From Antedon mediterranea (lineage: Eukaryota > Echinodermata > Crinoidea > Comatulida > Antedonidae), in contig NC_092679.1 of the NCBI RefSeq assembly GCF_964355755.1, forward strand, positions 7,936,001 through 8,000,000: DNA of 64,000 bases, read 5' to 3'. Position numbers and translations under genes: made by a program. The number at the start of each line of letters is the position of its first letter. Position 1 is the stretch's first letter. The notes beneath the pieces are model-generated. The model saw only the letters and a list, made by a program, of their open reading frames with translations, did not search any database and had not been told where the DNA came from. This document shows, in pieces, positions 26,501-36,338 of this stretch.

Positions 26501-29433
26501 TATATTTTATTATTTTGTATTGAACATACAGTAATTTGTGTTATTAAAGCATGTACTGCTTAGTGATACAGTTGCTTTTTTGTATATAAAGGCAATGTTT
26601 TACACACGATATGAAAAGTTAAGGGTGGGTGACAATAACGTTCAGTACTAACAGATGGTTATTAAGTTTGTTCTTAGGGTGTGTACTTAATCAAAGAACT
26701 ATTTGCCAATATGTAAATTGTTAATAACTAATAGTAAGTATGACTTCTCACTGTGAAATAAGCAAATAACAAAGTCACCAGACCTTGGTAGTCATATATT
26801 TCCTGATGTGTAATTCTATTTTATTGTTTGAACTTAAATTTGGCCTTGTCCTCTTTACATTGAATATGATGTATAAATGCAATAATAATAATATGTTATA
26901 GGTTGATTTTCATTTCTGTTCAGAAATAGAACTGTTTACCGTACATTCATTTGTCCTTGTCGCCAAAAATAAATTTCACTTCATTTACAAATGTGTTTCT
27001 ATTCCCACAGTCATCTCCGTATCAATAGTTTCAATATCTTTGTATTTGTCATTGTATCTTGCCTTATGATATTGTTTCTTACTCATAATTCCGGTGTTAT
27101 TATTTTATACTGTGATTTAATATCATTGTATTTGTGTTTGTATCTTGCAGGCTACACCAGTCCCTGATCGATTAGCTCCTGGTGAATCGATTGGCTGGAG
27201 ACTTGCAAATCGACCCCCTAAAAAAGGGCTTGGTACTTTAAAAGTAGTTGATGATGCCCTAGCTGGGCAAACTAAGCGTTCACATCAGAAATCATCAAGT
27301 TCTCCTGCAAAGGTACTTACTAGTAACAAGATGTACACAAAAAGCTCTTTTGGATCTGGCCCTGCTGTCACCATACAAGATATACATTATGGGAAGGTTG
27401 CTACACCTCAAAAAGACAATACAAAATCACCAAAAGTAATGCTTGTCGATGTACAAATGTCTTGGAAAGGACCTGTTCGTAATGTTAACCAAGAGACTGT
27501 TGCAAATAATAACAATAATCAGGTCGATCAGCCGGCTCCGTCAATGCCAACTGCTGTTGTTCATGTTGGTAGGAAATATGATTCTAGCCTTAAGAGACAG
27601 GGACCTGTCACACCAAACACAGCCAACAAGTATAGAGGCAACAGCGTTAGAATGCATTGTAACCACTTAGCTTCACCGGAGAGTTCGCCGGAATTTGCTC
27701 CACCTAGTCCACCTAATCCAGTTGTACAGCATTCAGAACATGCTAATCCAGCACCAGTCATGCATCATTCAGCGAGTCAAAAATCTCTATCAAGTGTTTT
27801 ATCAAACATCAGTGTCACAAGCACTAAATCTGTATTCAGTGTAGAATGTAATTATAATAATGTAGATGAAGAACACAGACCTTCAAGTGTAATACCTCCA
27901 CCAATAATGTTTTCTAATGAAAATAATGCAACTACTACTGTTGGTTATTATAGAGGAGACTGTACCAACAAACAGGCTTCCATCAATCAGAATCACACTA
28001 ATGTACATAAAGCCTACAATGCCCAGATGTACAGTGGCACTAAGTCCATAACCAATTCAAATACCTATGGTAACACTCAAGATTACATTGATACACACAG
28101 TATTCAATATGGTGGTGAAGACAAAAAACTAGGTGATGGGACAACTAGTAAAACTTCAAGTCTTGATAGTTTAGACACTTTAGGAAGTGAAGAAGAATTA
28201 AAAGCACATCAGAAACTTAAAAAATCCACGTCAGTAGATAGCGGTCGAGGAGCATCATTGTACGATAGTGAAGGAATGTACAAGATCGAGGATATTGCAA
28301 TAATGATCAAAAATCTTGAGCAAACGAATGAGGAAAATGAGACCAGTAATAAAGTAAATTATGCACCAAGTTATGCAGTAAATATGAATACCAAGTCACA
28401 AACATTGAGTAAACATGTTGTACAACCGCCACACTCTTGTGAAGGATCAAAACTGGTTCAAGAAGGTAACTCTAAAAGTAAAGTACCCAGTGCATTTTAT
28501 AACTCGCTTCCCAGAGGAATGAATTCAACAAGAACAGAGGGGTTTAATAACAGATCTCAATGGCAGTATAGTTCATGTACTCTTCCGAGTAGACGTGTTA
28601 AAAGATCACAAACGTGTCCTGATGGTATCGGTTCACTTGATGCTAGACGACTTAGTAACAGTGTTGTTGAAGCTAATGTAGAGTTCAGTTCAACAGAGGA
28701 CAACAGTCCATTAAAGATGTTAAATAGGACACCACTTAGGTTTTCTTCTAGAGGACGTCGTCCATCATTACCATCCCAACCTTCTGAACCAATGGAACCA
28801 TTTCAGAGGTCAGAACGATTTTTACGGAAAAGTTTTTCAGCAGGTTCTGGAGTGCGATCACCAAAGTTTCCCTTGACTTCGCTAGTGAAGTCGATAAGCT
28901 CTGAAAGCGGTTTGTCAAGAGTGGACACACAAGAGCCATTTGATGATGACGACGATGAAGAAGACGATTCTGATGAGGAAGAAGACATCTTTAAATCAAG
29001 GATACCAAAGAACCACTTCAAGCAAAGACCACGCTTCAGCCAGACACACGAGCCGAGATTCCAAAAGCTAACACCATGCCAGGAAGCTGATGATGAAGAA
29101 GTAACTCGAAAGTATCATCGTCCAGCTCCACTGGTTGAAAACTGCTCTGATAATGTACTTGAAGAAGTACAAGTTATAAAACAAGTTTCCTTACCTCTTC
29201 ACCTCGCAAAGTCAACCAAAGTGCGTGGGCACGGTAAGAAAACGGTTACACACAAATATGGCACACCAACAAAGTCTAAGCGATTTGGCTTTCTAAGTAA
29301 ATCAAAAGAAGATGGGAACAGTACCCCCAAACATATTGGGAAATCCCCTAAAAGGTACCCACGGTCCCCAGTTAATCCTCTTAATAACCCTTCAGGTGAT
29401 CTAAGTAGTGCTGTTTTTACTGGAGAGTTCTAA
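5543..29433 (+). CDS. ARHGAP11A: ARHGAP11A-like Rho GTPase-activating protein, C-terminal three exons
   Basis: Coding exons are 5543-5738, 24164-24281 and 27151-29433. All are joined by GT-AG introns, and the phases fit: the first exon starts with two bases of a split codon, the first junction completes an AGG codon, and the second junction is phase 0. Together they encode about 860 residues ending at a TAA. The family acts on RhoA during cytokinesis and in the nucleus. The catalytic RhoGAP domain is N-terminal and must lie left of the window. The assignment rests on short conserved C-terminal blocks: ESIGWRLAN (human ESVGWRLAN), MSWKGP (MSWTGP), SPLK..NRTPLRF (SPLKFQRTPVRQ) and LVKSISSESGLS (LVKSVSCDGALS). 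The rest is low-complexity, serine-rich and apparently disordered. The human protein is about 1,020 residues, so the size fits. The family call was made by eye from remembered motifs, but the motif order is the same in both. Confidence 0.75.
5739..7004. other. Start of the 18.4 kb ARHGAP11A intron, unique sequence
   Basis: The intron opens with a strong donor (GTAAGT). A short GC-richer patch at about 6405-6520 stands out from the AT-rich surroundings but has no recognisable coding or RNA content. Nothing else is seen. Confidence 0.4.
7005..7272. repeat. Direct tandem duplication, 134-bp period
   Basis: The block starting GTAAATTGCTGCA at 7005 is repeated from 7139 with only small indels. 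Both copies share ACTAATGAAAGTAATTGG and the following TTTCTGCAGCCTC stretch. A partial third copy (TAAATTTCTGTGATATTAATG) follows near 7266. It is intronic. Confidence 0.75.
7273..11490. other. Intronic DNA with one decayed MITE copy
   Basis: Mostly unique AT-rich sequence. At about 8657-8775 there is a decayed member of the CTTGGTTCCCACTAG inverted-repeat family seen better at 23350-23522 and 49152-49336; it keeps AAAACTTGGTTCG and a TTGTGATTGGTCAA centre. No exon is recognised. Confidence 0.4.
11498..11530. repeat. Perfect 15-bp palindrome with 3-base centre
   Basis: TAATGCCATATACAG is followed by GTA and then the exact complement. A second, imperfect palindrome lies just downstream at 11642-11676 (AGGTTATATGCAT against ATGCATATAATATAACCT). 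Both could extrude as hairpins. No function is assigned. Confidence 0.7.
11755..12275 (+). repeat. Dispersed repeat, copy 1 of 2 (about 500 bp)
   Basis: The same sequence occurs in reverse orientation at about 44880-45354 and continues at 51086-51100. Shared stretches include TTCCTTATGGCCAGGAATC, the CpG-rich ACGCATGCGTACGCGCGCTT region and GACAGGCTACGCACGTGTAA. The match ends near GATATCAAGATAA on one side and ACACGTGCGTAGCC on the other. No coding potential is recognised. This copy is uninterrupted, so it serves as an empty site for the 5.7 kb element that splits the other copy. Confidence 0.8.
12276..13585. other. Intronic DNA with a possible tRNA-derived SINE trace
   Basis: At about 12709-12782 there is a box A-like TGGCTCGGTGGTCT followed some 45 bases later by a box B-like GTTCGAGTCTC, then an A-rich run. 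This spacing is what a tRNA-derived SINE or a tRNA pseudogene shows. No cloverleaf could be drawn convincingly. The rest is featureless AT-rich intron. Confidence 0.3.
13639..14596. mobile_element. Possible degenerate inserted element inside the giant element
   Basis: This GC-richer segment does not match the ~175-bp repeats around it. It is bounded by loosely complementary ends (GTAGACTTGCCCCAAGTCTG at the left; GAGCCCAGACTAC at the right) and by A-runs on both sides. An internal pair CAGACGGAGT near 14490 and ACTCCGTCTG near 14575 forms a further inverted repeat. It may be an old insertion or the original core of the element. No gene is recognised. Confidence 0.35.
15229..16239. mobile_element. 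1,011-bp TTAA-flanked element
   Basis: Ends are AGGAAAGGAACA and its complement (TGTTCCTTTCCT). They are flanked by TTAA at 15225-15228 and 16240-16243. Neighbouring repeat units show the uninterrupted site (CCTTTAAGTTTGCC), so both the boundaries and the target duplication are clear. TTAA points to piggyBac or Kolobok relatives. The interior is richer in GC and CpG than its surroundings and has one modest open frame on the minus strand. Confidence 0.85.
15490..15852 (-). CDS. Unidentified 120-residue open frame in the TTAA element
   Basis: The frame begins at the ATG giving MRKKEEKKNILEHNKPSKNG and ends in RMSRY. It is basic, with a Lys/Arg-rich N-terminus and a short hydrophobic stretch (VLAASVSVLYALLGLELVL). 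No family is recognised. It could be a fragment of the parent transposase, a captured host exon or chance. Its GC content is higher than that of the flanking repeats. No splice signals or promoter support it. Confidence 0.2.
   Translation of the reverse strand: MRKKEEKKNILEHNKPSKNGVLAASVSVLYALLGLELVLNENKVDTASSTNSLRLEGLPVNSPTKSRLKQLGNKSNNRLIIAERFTNWLAEEKIERRFVYQASACSYRVIAVLHDRMSRY
16746..17570 (-). repeat. Inverted ~175-bp repeat units, first block
   Basis: These are the same repeat as the preceding direct block but reversed, reading GGAGGTTTGCGCAGC at the end of each unit (near 17044, 17218 and 17398). The switch point reads from ...GACAATTTATGAGAAATTTTTG into ...AATTTTCCCAAAAATTG. The DNA can therefore fold back on itself over several hundred bases. 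The first inverted unit (about 16750-16905) is the most diverged. Confidence 0.85.
17571..18107. mobile_element. Nested palindromic element related to the giant element's ends
   Basis: It begins TATTGCTAAACACCGCAAAC and ends with the complementary GTTTGCGGTGTTTAGCAATA plus CCC. This is nearly the same terminal sequence as that of the 9.75 kb element. Inside are three related blocks in alternating orientation containing ACCCACTGGGTATAT / ATATACCCAGTGGGT and AAAAAATGATGTTT. It appears to be a shorter relative of the giant element embedded in it. The short open frames across it are by-products of the repeat. A second copy lies at about 21166-21692. Confidence 0.65.
18218..20232. mobile_element. 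2.0 kb inverted-repeat insertion
   Basis: The ends are TAGGTATCCCAATGAAA and its complement. They are flanked by CTATATA on both sides (18211-18217 and 20233-20239). The duplicated neighbour copy near 21796-21810 reads straight through as CTCCCTATATAGGTCTAG and so shows the empty site. No open frame of useful length is present. The middle (about 18400-19300) is richer in CpG. A 7-bp duplication is unusual, and an 8-bp hAT-type event with one altered base is possible. Confidence 0.8.
20233..22173 (-). repeat. Inverted ~175-bp units, second block with tandem duplication
   Basis: This continues the inverted array. About 20690-21806 repeats 17090-18217 almost exactly, at an offset near 3,596 bp that includes the 2.0 kb insertion. 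Then 21806-22173 repeats 20240-20610. With the insertion removed, this is a head-to-tail duplication of roughly 1.57 kb covering array units plus the nested palindromic element. Copies differ by small changes such as the extra GGGGGTTTGCGG tract near 18075. Confidence 0.85.
22176..23107. mobile_element. 932-bp TA-flanked inverted-repeat element
   Basis: The ends begin CCGTATTTTCCGGAGTATAG, with an exact complement at the right. TA lies on each side (22174-22175 and 23108-23109). The duplicated copy at about 20601-20620 gives the empty site AATCAATAATAATTG. Subterminal copies of TATAAGTCGACCCCC are repeated several times. A TA duplication fits Tc1/mariner-type or other TA-targeting DNA transposons. 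No transposase frame is present, so it is non-autonomous. Confidence 0.85.
23350..23522. mobile_element. Small palindromic MITE (CTTGGTTCCCACTAG family)
   Basis: The left end AAACTTGGTTCCCACTAGG is complementary to the right end (CCAAGTGTGAACCAAGCTT), with subterminal GGACGTAA / TTACATCC. A CCAATCACAG / ATTGGTCAAATT core lies between. Relatives are at 8657-8775 (decayed), 49052-49129 (one arm) and 49152-49336 (best preserved). The giant element's right target duplication overlaps its first bases, so the giant element inserted into this older MITE. Confidence 0.7.
23523..24163. other. Right end of the large ARHGAP11A intron
   Basis: Unique AT-rich sequence ending in the acceptor TTCTTGTTATAG before the 118-bp exon. 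Nothing else is recognised. Confidence 0.5.
24282..27150. other. ARHGAP11A intron, unique AT-rich sequence
   Basis: Bounded by a GTACTAAC donor and a TTGTATCTTGCAG acceptor. A short palindrome (GGCCACAT ... ATGTGGCC) lies at about 24370-24396. No additional exon, RNA gene or well-formed transposon is seen. Confidence 0.5.
27151..29433 (+). CDS. ARHGAP11A: Large terminal exon of the ARHGAP11A-like gene
   Basis: A single 2,283-bp exon encodes 760 residues and begins right after a TTGCAG acceptor; a TTG-initiated frame would wrongly include the acceptor. Residues 12-20 carry the ESIGWRLAN block and residues 103-108 the MSWKGP block. The SPLK/RTPLRF block lies near 28702-28745 and the LVKSIS block near 28882-28920. 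An acidic run of Asp and Glu with no basic residue sits at about 28942-28990. Many Ser-Pro and Thr-Pro pairs, for example near 27690 and at the C-terminus, look like proline-directed kinase sites, as expected for a mitotic regulator. No folded domain is recognised. A polyadenylation signal candidate (AATAAA) lies near 29603. Confidence 0.75.
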   Translation, partial: ATPVPDRLAPGESIGWRLANRPPKKGLGTLKVVDDALAGQTKRSHQKSSSSPAKVLTSNKMYTKSSFGSGPAVTIQDIHYGKVATPQKDNTKSPKVMLVDVQMSWKGPVRNVNQETVANNNNNQVDQPAPSMPTAVVHVGRKYDSSLKRQGPVTPNTANKYRGNSVRMHCNHLASPESSPEFAPPSPPNPVVQHSEHANPAPVMHHSASQKSLSSVLSNISVTSTKSVFSVECNYNNVDEEHRPSSVIPPPIMFSNENNATTTVGYYRGDCTNKQASINQNHTNVHKAYNAQMYSGTKSITNSNTYGNTQDYIDTHSIQYGGEDKKLGDGTTSKTSSLDSLDTLGSEEELKAHQKLKKSTSVDSGRGASLYDSEGMYKIEDIAIMIKNLEQTNEENETSNKVNYAPSYAVNMNTKSQTLSKHVVQPPHSCEGSKLVQEGNSKSKVPSAFYNSLPRGMNSTRTEGFNNRSQWQYSSCTLPSRRVKRSQTCPDGIGSLDARRLSNSVVEANVEFSSTEDNSPLKMLNRTPLRFSSRGRRPSLPSQPSEPMEPFQRSERFLRKSFSAGSGVRSPKFPLTSLVKSISSESGLSRVDTQEPFDDDDDEEDDSDEEEDIFKSRIPKNHFKQRPRFSQTHEPRFQKLTPCQEADDEEVTRKYHRPAPLVENCSDNVLEEVQVIKQVSLPLHLAKSTKVRGHGKKTVTHKYGTPTKSKRFGFLSKSKEDGNSTPKHIGKSPKRYPRSPVNPLNNPSGDLSSAVFTGEF

Positions 29434-32400
29434 AGTTAAACTTAAGTACAGTTCTTACAATCATACTTGGAAGTACTAAACCATCTTGATGTATAAAAAA
29501 AAAACTTTATGGTGTATCTTTAATTGGTGTAAATAGCTTAAAATGATATTAAAGAAAGGAACAATTGATGTAGATATATTATGCAGATAATTCTCTTATT
29601 TAAATAAAGACTTAAGAATCACAATATACTATATAATTTGTACATAAATATCCGATCCATACTGTGGTGCTGCTCTTTCTAATATCTTCAGCTTCTAATG
29701 TATATAATGTATTCACATAAGTCTTCTTGATTCTGTAAAAACTAGTATTTGTTCATCTTTGTGTGGTTTTATTTTTTTCAAGCATCTTTAATTCTTATTT
29801 TTAAATTTTAATTTCAATAGAGTGGCAGAAAAAATAAAATCATGTATTTTGAAAATGTATTGATGGGATAGTTTGTAATTTAAGATTGTGCATTCAAGTA
29901 ATGGTTTTACAAGAATGTGATATTGGAAAGCTTTCCTGGAAGCTTCTCCTTCTTACTAAAATATTGATTAAGTAAAGTATAAAAGAAACACTTTAATTCC
30001 ATCAAGGTATATTCACTTCTGATTGGTCAATTTCACTGTGTGTGTGTATTTTGTTCAAACACGAATAAATCTTATTTAAATTAATAAGAGTATATTTTAC
30101 AGATTCACTCTCTCAGGTTAAGAGACACTGGATTAACTATCTATGAGTGTGATTCAGGGTAGTAAACCACAAATTATTGATTTTATTTATGGCAGTCTAA
30201 TTTAAGTTACACAATTCAGAACATTTACATTGCTTATGTTTTATAACTGTATCTGAAGTAATGTCACTGGTTATTATATAGCAATCATGTTTTTTTTTAT
30301 ATTTCAAAATGTTGTCTCATTATATTTTTATTTACACACATACTTTATAAGTACTTTATTATTTCACTCTGCAACATTGTGGATTTGTCATACTTTGCCA
30401 TCATTTGTAATTTTAGTCTCTGGTAGATAATTACGAGGAATGAATCAATTAAACCAAGATAAAAGAATGTTTTGTATTGCGTTTCATTGATGACCCATTG
30501 CTAAAAGTAGTGGATGGATCAAGTGCAGTGTTACAATCTGAATCGCATTATTATTATTCGTATAATAATAAAACGTGTTTCTGCCGTGTTATATACGGTA
30601 ACTGCATGCGCGCGATGTCCACACGTCGTACGTGAAGTTAAACAAACACTGAGGGCGCTGTATATAAAATATCTCATTTTCTGAATGAATGAATGAATGA
30701 TTTGCTCGGCATTTAATAATTGGACTCTGCTCTGCAATGTTTAGATATGTTTATTTAAATAATATTTCGGCAGTTACCATAATTCGTCTAGACTTTCCCA
30801 CACCAAAGGAATTGGTCCGTCCATCGATCGCTGTGGTCTACCATAAATCGAGAATAAACAAAAAACCAAAAGTTCACCTCCTCCCAAACCAAAATATTGT
30901 AGCATTTCGATCTACCCCGACCTCACGTATTACCGGCCCATCCCATCCTTTTATTGTAAACATGAATTTATTAGAAAACATAGGTACAGTGGCTAACATT
31001 AGCCCCTTTTACACAGAGCTTGTGTTTCTTCATTTATGAGGTCCTCGTTCATGAATTTTTAAATTGAAACCAATCGGAAAATACTGCGATTGCTAACATA
31101 TGGTGATTTAACGAGACCTTCAATAAATGTTTGCTTTAACAAAGTCATCTTCTCTTATTACAATATAGCTCTGTTTTTATGGTAAATGAAAAGCGATACA
31201 TACCACACCCTCAATTCAAAATCCCGAATACGGTCATCGAATCGTGTGTAGGCCTAATTACAAACAGCCCAGAATAGGCGAAATACATAATATAGTAAGA
31301 CATTGAACATGACACTATAGATAATTTAACGTTACGTCGTAAACAACGTATAAAATAAACACATCAGACCATCTGTACCGTAACTATAATTATTTTCGGT
31401 TTATGTTTTCGTTTTCGGTATTCCGTATTGCACTTAACCTATGTTGTAATATTGCACATAGTCATGGCTTATGTTAAACCCTGACCGCATTGCGTGCCCT
31501 ACCAAAGCTTAGGGGATTAATTTATAACCTCCAGTTATACAATACCGTATATCGTACTACCATATCGTAATGCAGTTGAATTATGTATTATGTTACTAAT
31601 TTGTTTTCCCAATACTAACGCATTGAACTTCAAGAACAAGTGATGATTGTTTAATCGTCTTAAGTATCTGAAGCTGTTTTGATTTCTACAAAATGTGCGC
31701 AATTGCAAATCGTGACGTGTGCTGGAGGCGTTGCCCTGGTGAACAACCCGTGACATTCTATGTGAGGTCCTACTGTTTTAACTATAGGCCTAATAATAAC
31801 CATTTTCAATCAATCGATTTTTTTTCCTCAATCAGGAAAAAGATGTAAACAACAAGTATAAAAGACAAAAGACAAATAAAATGTATTTATTGATAAACAA
31901 AATAAAAAGAATAGACCTACCAATAACATAGGTCTACAACTATATGCATTTAAAAGTGATCAAACCAAATAATTCAACAAAAGCACCGTGGTACTCAGAG
32001 TACTACCTTTTTTTTTTCGTCTCATGCTACTTCTAAACTTTTGAGAAGAGAAAAGTCGGCGACTTGATTCGCGGTGTTACTTTATGAACAATCAAGTATA
32101 CTCTTGGAGACAAAAACAAATTGACGCGCACGACTGATTGTTGAAAAGTCATTAAAAGATGGTTATGTCATGGACCTATCTATATAGGCCCATGGTTATA
32201 TACTCTGACGAGATCTAATAAGGTCGAAACAGAGGCCACTGTCTGCAGATTGGATATAATATGTATATATAATTATTTAAATACTCGGTGTACGGTATAG
32301 GCTGCATTTAAGAAATTAACATGAATCACTTAATGTCATAATGATGCTGAGTGGTACTGTTTTCTGAAAATTAAACATGTGTCATGAGCGGAAATAAATG

Positions 32401-34415
32401 TGTGGTTAATGAGGGATTGTATCAATTAATCCTAACCATGGAGTAATGTATTAACCAAAGCAGACAACCTCAACGAACCAAGGTCGTCGTCGTGTCAGGT
32501 GGCTGAAGATGAGCACGCATCAGCTGATGATCTTGACGTCTTGAAAGTCAACCTCAACTGACCTTTCTCCAGTACGAATTCTAGCACATTCTTCATCATT
32601 TAAATTATTCGTTCCAATTATAAACATTAAACGAATCGTCTGTTGAACGTATTTAAATTATATTACATTATCATCTATCATACCGTATTCATTTCTGAAA
32701 TTATTATAATTTTTGTCAACAAATCTTCTTCAGCTGAGTACGAACATGGACCCAGTCGTGCTGTAGGCCTATGGAGTGTTTTGCATACGCCATTATTTGT
32801 GCTCTCTCAGATTTAGACATAGCAACGAATCATAAAGAAAGTTAACAATATCCTACTCACTTTTTAGACTAACATCACTCATTAAATCAAATTAAACACG
32901 ATTACGTTTTTTTTTTATTGACATTTTAAACTAAATAAAACTAAAGTAGGCACACAATGACTGTCCAGTTCAGACGCACTCAGTTCCGACCGCGGCAACA
33001 GGACTGCTAAGTATGCGCGTGACGAAAATGGTGGAGTGCACAGGCCTAGCCGGCCTAGGCTAATTTGTAGTTTGTTAACTAATTAAATCTACATTCCTAC
33101 ATAATTCGTTTTTATTTCTTAAATATATTGCAACAAGAATGATATAGATAGGCCTTCTGAAAACAGCCATATACTCACTTTTTGGGCTTTTTAGGATGAA
33201 TGGTGTCCTCTTGATTTGAAATTGACAGGGAAAAGAGATCGTCTGACGTTTTCAACAATCCTAGTGATTTGATTGGTCGAAAGTCATGCTGCTATTTTAA
33301 AGGTTGAACCGTGATATCAAAGAATATATATCACAAGAATGAGTATTCCGCGATTTTTGCATCAGAAATTTGTAACAGAACCGATCGAAACATTTATTTT
33401 CTTTAAATGTAACTACATAATTTCCAAGGGATATACATTTTTTATATTAGCTTTGTTTTGTTTTTATATCTTAATTTGAGACTCAAATGCAATAATATTT
33501 TAAATTCACTTGTTGCTAATTTATCAAAAGAGAGTTTTTAGTATAAGGTTATTTAATGTAGTTTTACAATGTTAGTAAGAGCAATGTTGCTATGTTTAAT
33601 ATCCTTTTATGTACGTTGTGTTGTCTTATTTCTGAATTTCTGTCTTGTTCGATGTAATAGTTATTTACCGTATGTATCTATATGAACTGTAATTATCCAA
33701 TCTTATATATTTTTTTTAATATATAGATGACAATAACGATTATTTGAGGATTGAGACCGAAGAAAGTCATATTGTCAACTTGCCAATGTATTAAACATCC
33801 CTTGCATCGTTTTTATGATCGTTATGTTTTTTTAGCTAGTTGCTATGGATAAAACTCAATCAATAAACAAGCATCAAATAATTATAGATAATATATTTAT
33901 TATATACTCTCATTGAGGAATACAATTACTATTGTTAAAATGAAAGATTTACTACGAGCACAGCGCTCTGAACAACAGTAGTAGTAACAGTACAGACACT
34001 ATAGACCTATAATTTTACTTTCAATGGATAATAGAGGGCGCAATTCAGCATTAGGTGTGATATAAGTACAGTACTGTATATAACAAATGAATAAAATAAA
34101 AATAAACTAATAACTAAGAATATTATAGAAAATAGGAAAGAAATGAGTCATTTGTACAAAATGGCAAATGTAAATGATGTATACTATTATTTCATATACT
34201 AAATTGGTTATGTTGAAATATTTTGTACATAATTTGTAAAAATCTAGAAATAATTGGAAAATGTATGGTCCACATGTCATCTAAATTAGAGTTAAAGGCT
34301 GGATATTACTTCATCAATTATCTACTAAAATATCAGAAACAGATTTTTTGATAACATTGGGTGAGGATAACACATAACACAAAACAATGTTTTTTTACAT
34401 AAAACATGATATGAA
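29434..34415. other. Intergenic region between ARHGAP11A and AP2S1
   Basis: The left part is the ARHGAP11A 3' UTR, with an AATAAA near 29603. A CpG-bearing patch at about 30560-30650 (CATGCGCGCGATG) and a (TGAA)n microsatellite at about 30683-30700 follow. A second CpG-bearing area with a CCAAT-type GATTGGTCG lies at about 32980-33300. Neither leads into a recognised coding exon. The right end should contain the AP2S1 3' UTR. No gene is called in these 5 kb. Confidence 0.4.
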
Positions 34416-36338
34416 TTATTCTAGTTGTTGCAGCTCCATTAACTGTTTAAGAACTTTGGTCTGACTTGTCTCTCGAATCTCACCGGCAAGAAACATCTCA
34501 TCAACAACTGAGTACACTTTGTAGAAATTAAAAACCAAGTCCAGCTCGCAGACATTGTGAAAATATTCATTCAGCACCTGTAAAGAACATCATCATTTAA
34601 ATGATTGCCAACATGCTTGTTTGTGCAGACAGAGTATCCATGTTTTCTACACATCACGCTATACTAATAAATAAATTCTATATTCATTATAACTATCATC
34701 TTTATTGTAAATAATCACTGTATATATCTTATATTTAATTTTTTTTTGTACAAAAATCACTGTACTACACGTTATTATGGTATCATTATTATTATGATTG
34801 CATACAGTTCACAAGATATGTTAAATAACTGTGTGATTTGGTCAAGCAGCCATGGGACTATAGTTGTTTGAAATGTAATACGTGTACACAAACCTACCTC
34901 AACAAAATTGTGTATAGCTTCTAAATAGGCTAAGTTATTATCGCTAACATCTACGCATATGCAGAAATATAATCCTGCATATCGACGATATACAATCTTG
35001 AAATTTCTGAACTGTAAAAAAAATAGAGAATTTATTGAAAACACAGTAATATTAATGTAACAATAATTGTTTATGAAAATGTGTATAATTTGTATAACTT
35101 GTCAAAATTATTCATCATACTTTATTTATTAGGTCATGCTGGATCATCATAAAACTTAAAGACCCATTCCCTACAAATTTTGATATTTTGTAAAAATAAT
35201 GCATATATATTATTTAAAGTCAAGTATCACTTAGAATCGACTTATTTTTCAAATTTTTAACCATTTAAAGAGGAAAAAAGTTATCGCAATAGGACCATAT
35301 ACTAATAGTATTTATTTTTACATTAAATGTAGTTTGTGACCCTTAAATTAGATCTAAAAAACGTAGGGAATGGGACTTTAAATAAATATAAATTCAATAT
35401 TCCACAAAACAAAAACAATTCCATACTTCAACAAAATTAGTATGTTTTGCATCTCTAACAGTGACAAGTGCATGGACTTCTTCAATTAACTTCTGCTTCT
35501 CATCATCATCAAAGGCCATGTACCATTTCGCCAGTCTTGTTTTTCCAGCACGATTTTGAATGAGAATAAACCGAATCTATAGAATATACAAGACAAGCAA
35601 AATTAACTCTTGGGAAACACACATTTAAAATTCTGTTATACATCAATTTTATACATTAATGGAGTGTTGAATAATAAATAATAATAATAGTAAAAAAAAG
35701 AACAATGAATGTCATTTTCTATTATTATTATTGTATATTGTATTTTATAATAAATAATGATGGAGTAAGAACAGTTTTCTGTTTCGGCTCATGCCAATTA
35801 CTTGCTCATGGCAAGATGAAATGTGAAATGTACTTTTAAGAACTTTTGCCGAATAAATATTATTATTATTATTAATTATTAGAACTTAGGTAGGGCCTAC
35901 TGTACTAACTACTAAGTCTATGCCTATATTATTATCATTATTATAGGCTAGTATTACTATTATACTAATACTACTGTATTACTAAACTTTGCAATGCATA
36001 AATACGAGACCATATTGAAATTCAATTAATTACATTTTCATAATCCTGACCGTGTAGGCCTAACAACAGGGTATCATGGCCACAATGACCTTTCCGTAAG
36101 AGCCGCAACAGACAGCAAATTTCCGTACGGCGTAAGGTGGTTTTCATAGAAGACGTACCACTCTACACGTCGGAAGGCCTACTAACTACTCTACTACTAT
36201 TCTAAAGGCCTACGTTATTAACTACTACTAGCCTTCTTAAATTATATTTTTAAAACTTATTTACTTATTAAAAAATTGTCAAGCTATCAAGAATATCAAA
36301 TGAACACCTTATAATAAGAACAATACATTATTTACCAT
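34416..36338 (-). CDS. AP2S1: AP-2 clathrin adaptor sigma subunit
   Basis: Four coding exons on the minus strand: 36336-36338 (the ATG alone), 35427-35576, 34898-35011 and 34416-34577, all with GT-AG junctions in phase 0. The product is 142 residues, the same length as human sigma-2, and nearly identical to it from [20 protein letters not shown] through [14 protein letters not shown] to [16 protein letters not shown]. It forms the small sigma chain of the AP-2 complex at the plasma membrane. There it packs against the alpha subunit and binds dileucine sorting signals during clathrin-mediated endocytosis. The Arg-rich N-terminal helix and the hydrophobic core of the longin-like fold are intact. 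Having only the start codon in exon 1 is unusual but is supported by the perfect phase match. Confidence 0.97.
35160..35377. mobile_element. 218-bp TTAA-flanked MITE in an AP2S1 intron
   Basis: The ends are AGACCCATTCCCTAC and its complement GTAGGGAATGGGACT. TTAA lies on both sides (35156-35159 and 35378-35381). A second, left-truncated copy lies at about 42410-42573 in a POLR1C intron. The two share AAAAAAGTTATC.CAATA and TTAAATTAGATCTAAAAA.CGTAGGGAATGG. It is non-coding and non-autonomous. Confidence 0.85.
35577..36335. other. First intron of AP2S1
   Basis: An AT-rich intron between the start-codon exon and exon 2, with several short ATT/AAT microsatellite runs near 35680-35880. No other feature is recognised. 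Confidence 0.5.

Noticed and set aside
30737-31039. 100-codon forward frame in the ARHGAP11A-AP2S1 spacer
   Set aside because: No recognisable family, no splice or promoter support beyond a CpG patch, and composition typical of chance frames.
33170-33300. Possible minus-strand exon (Lys/Pro-rich end before a GTGAGT donor)
   Set aside because: The frame meets a stop just upstream, contains a CCAAT-type promoter motif and has no partner exon. It is more likely promoter DNA or chance.
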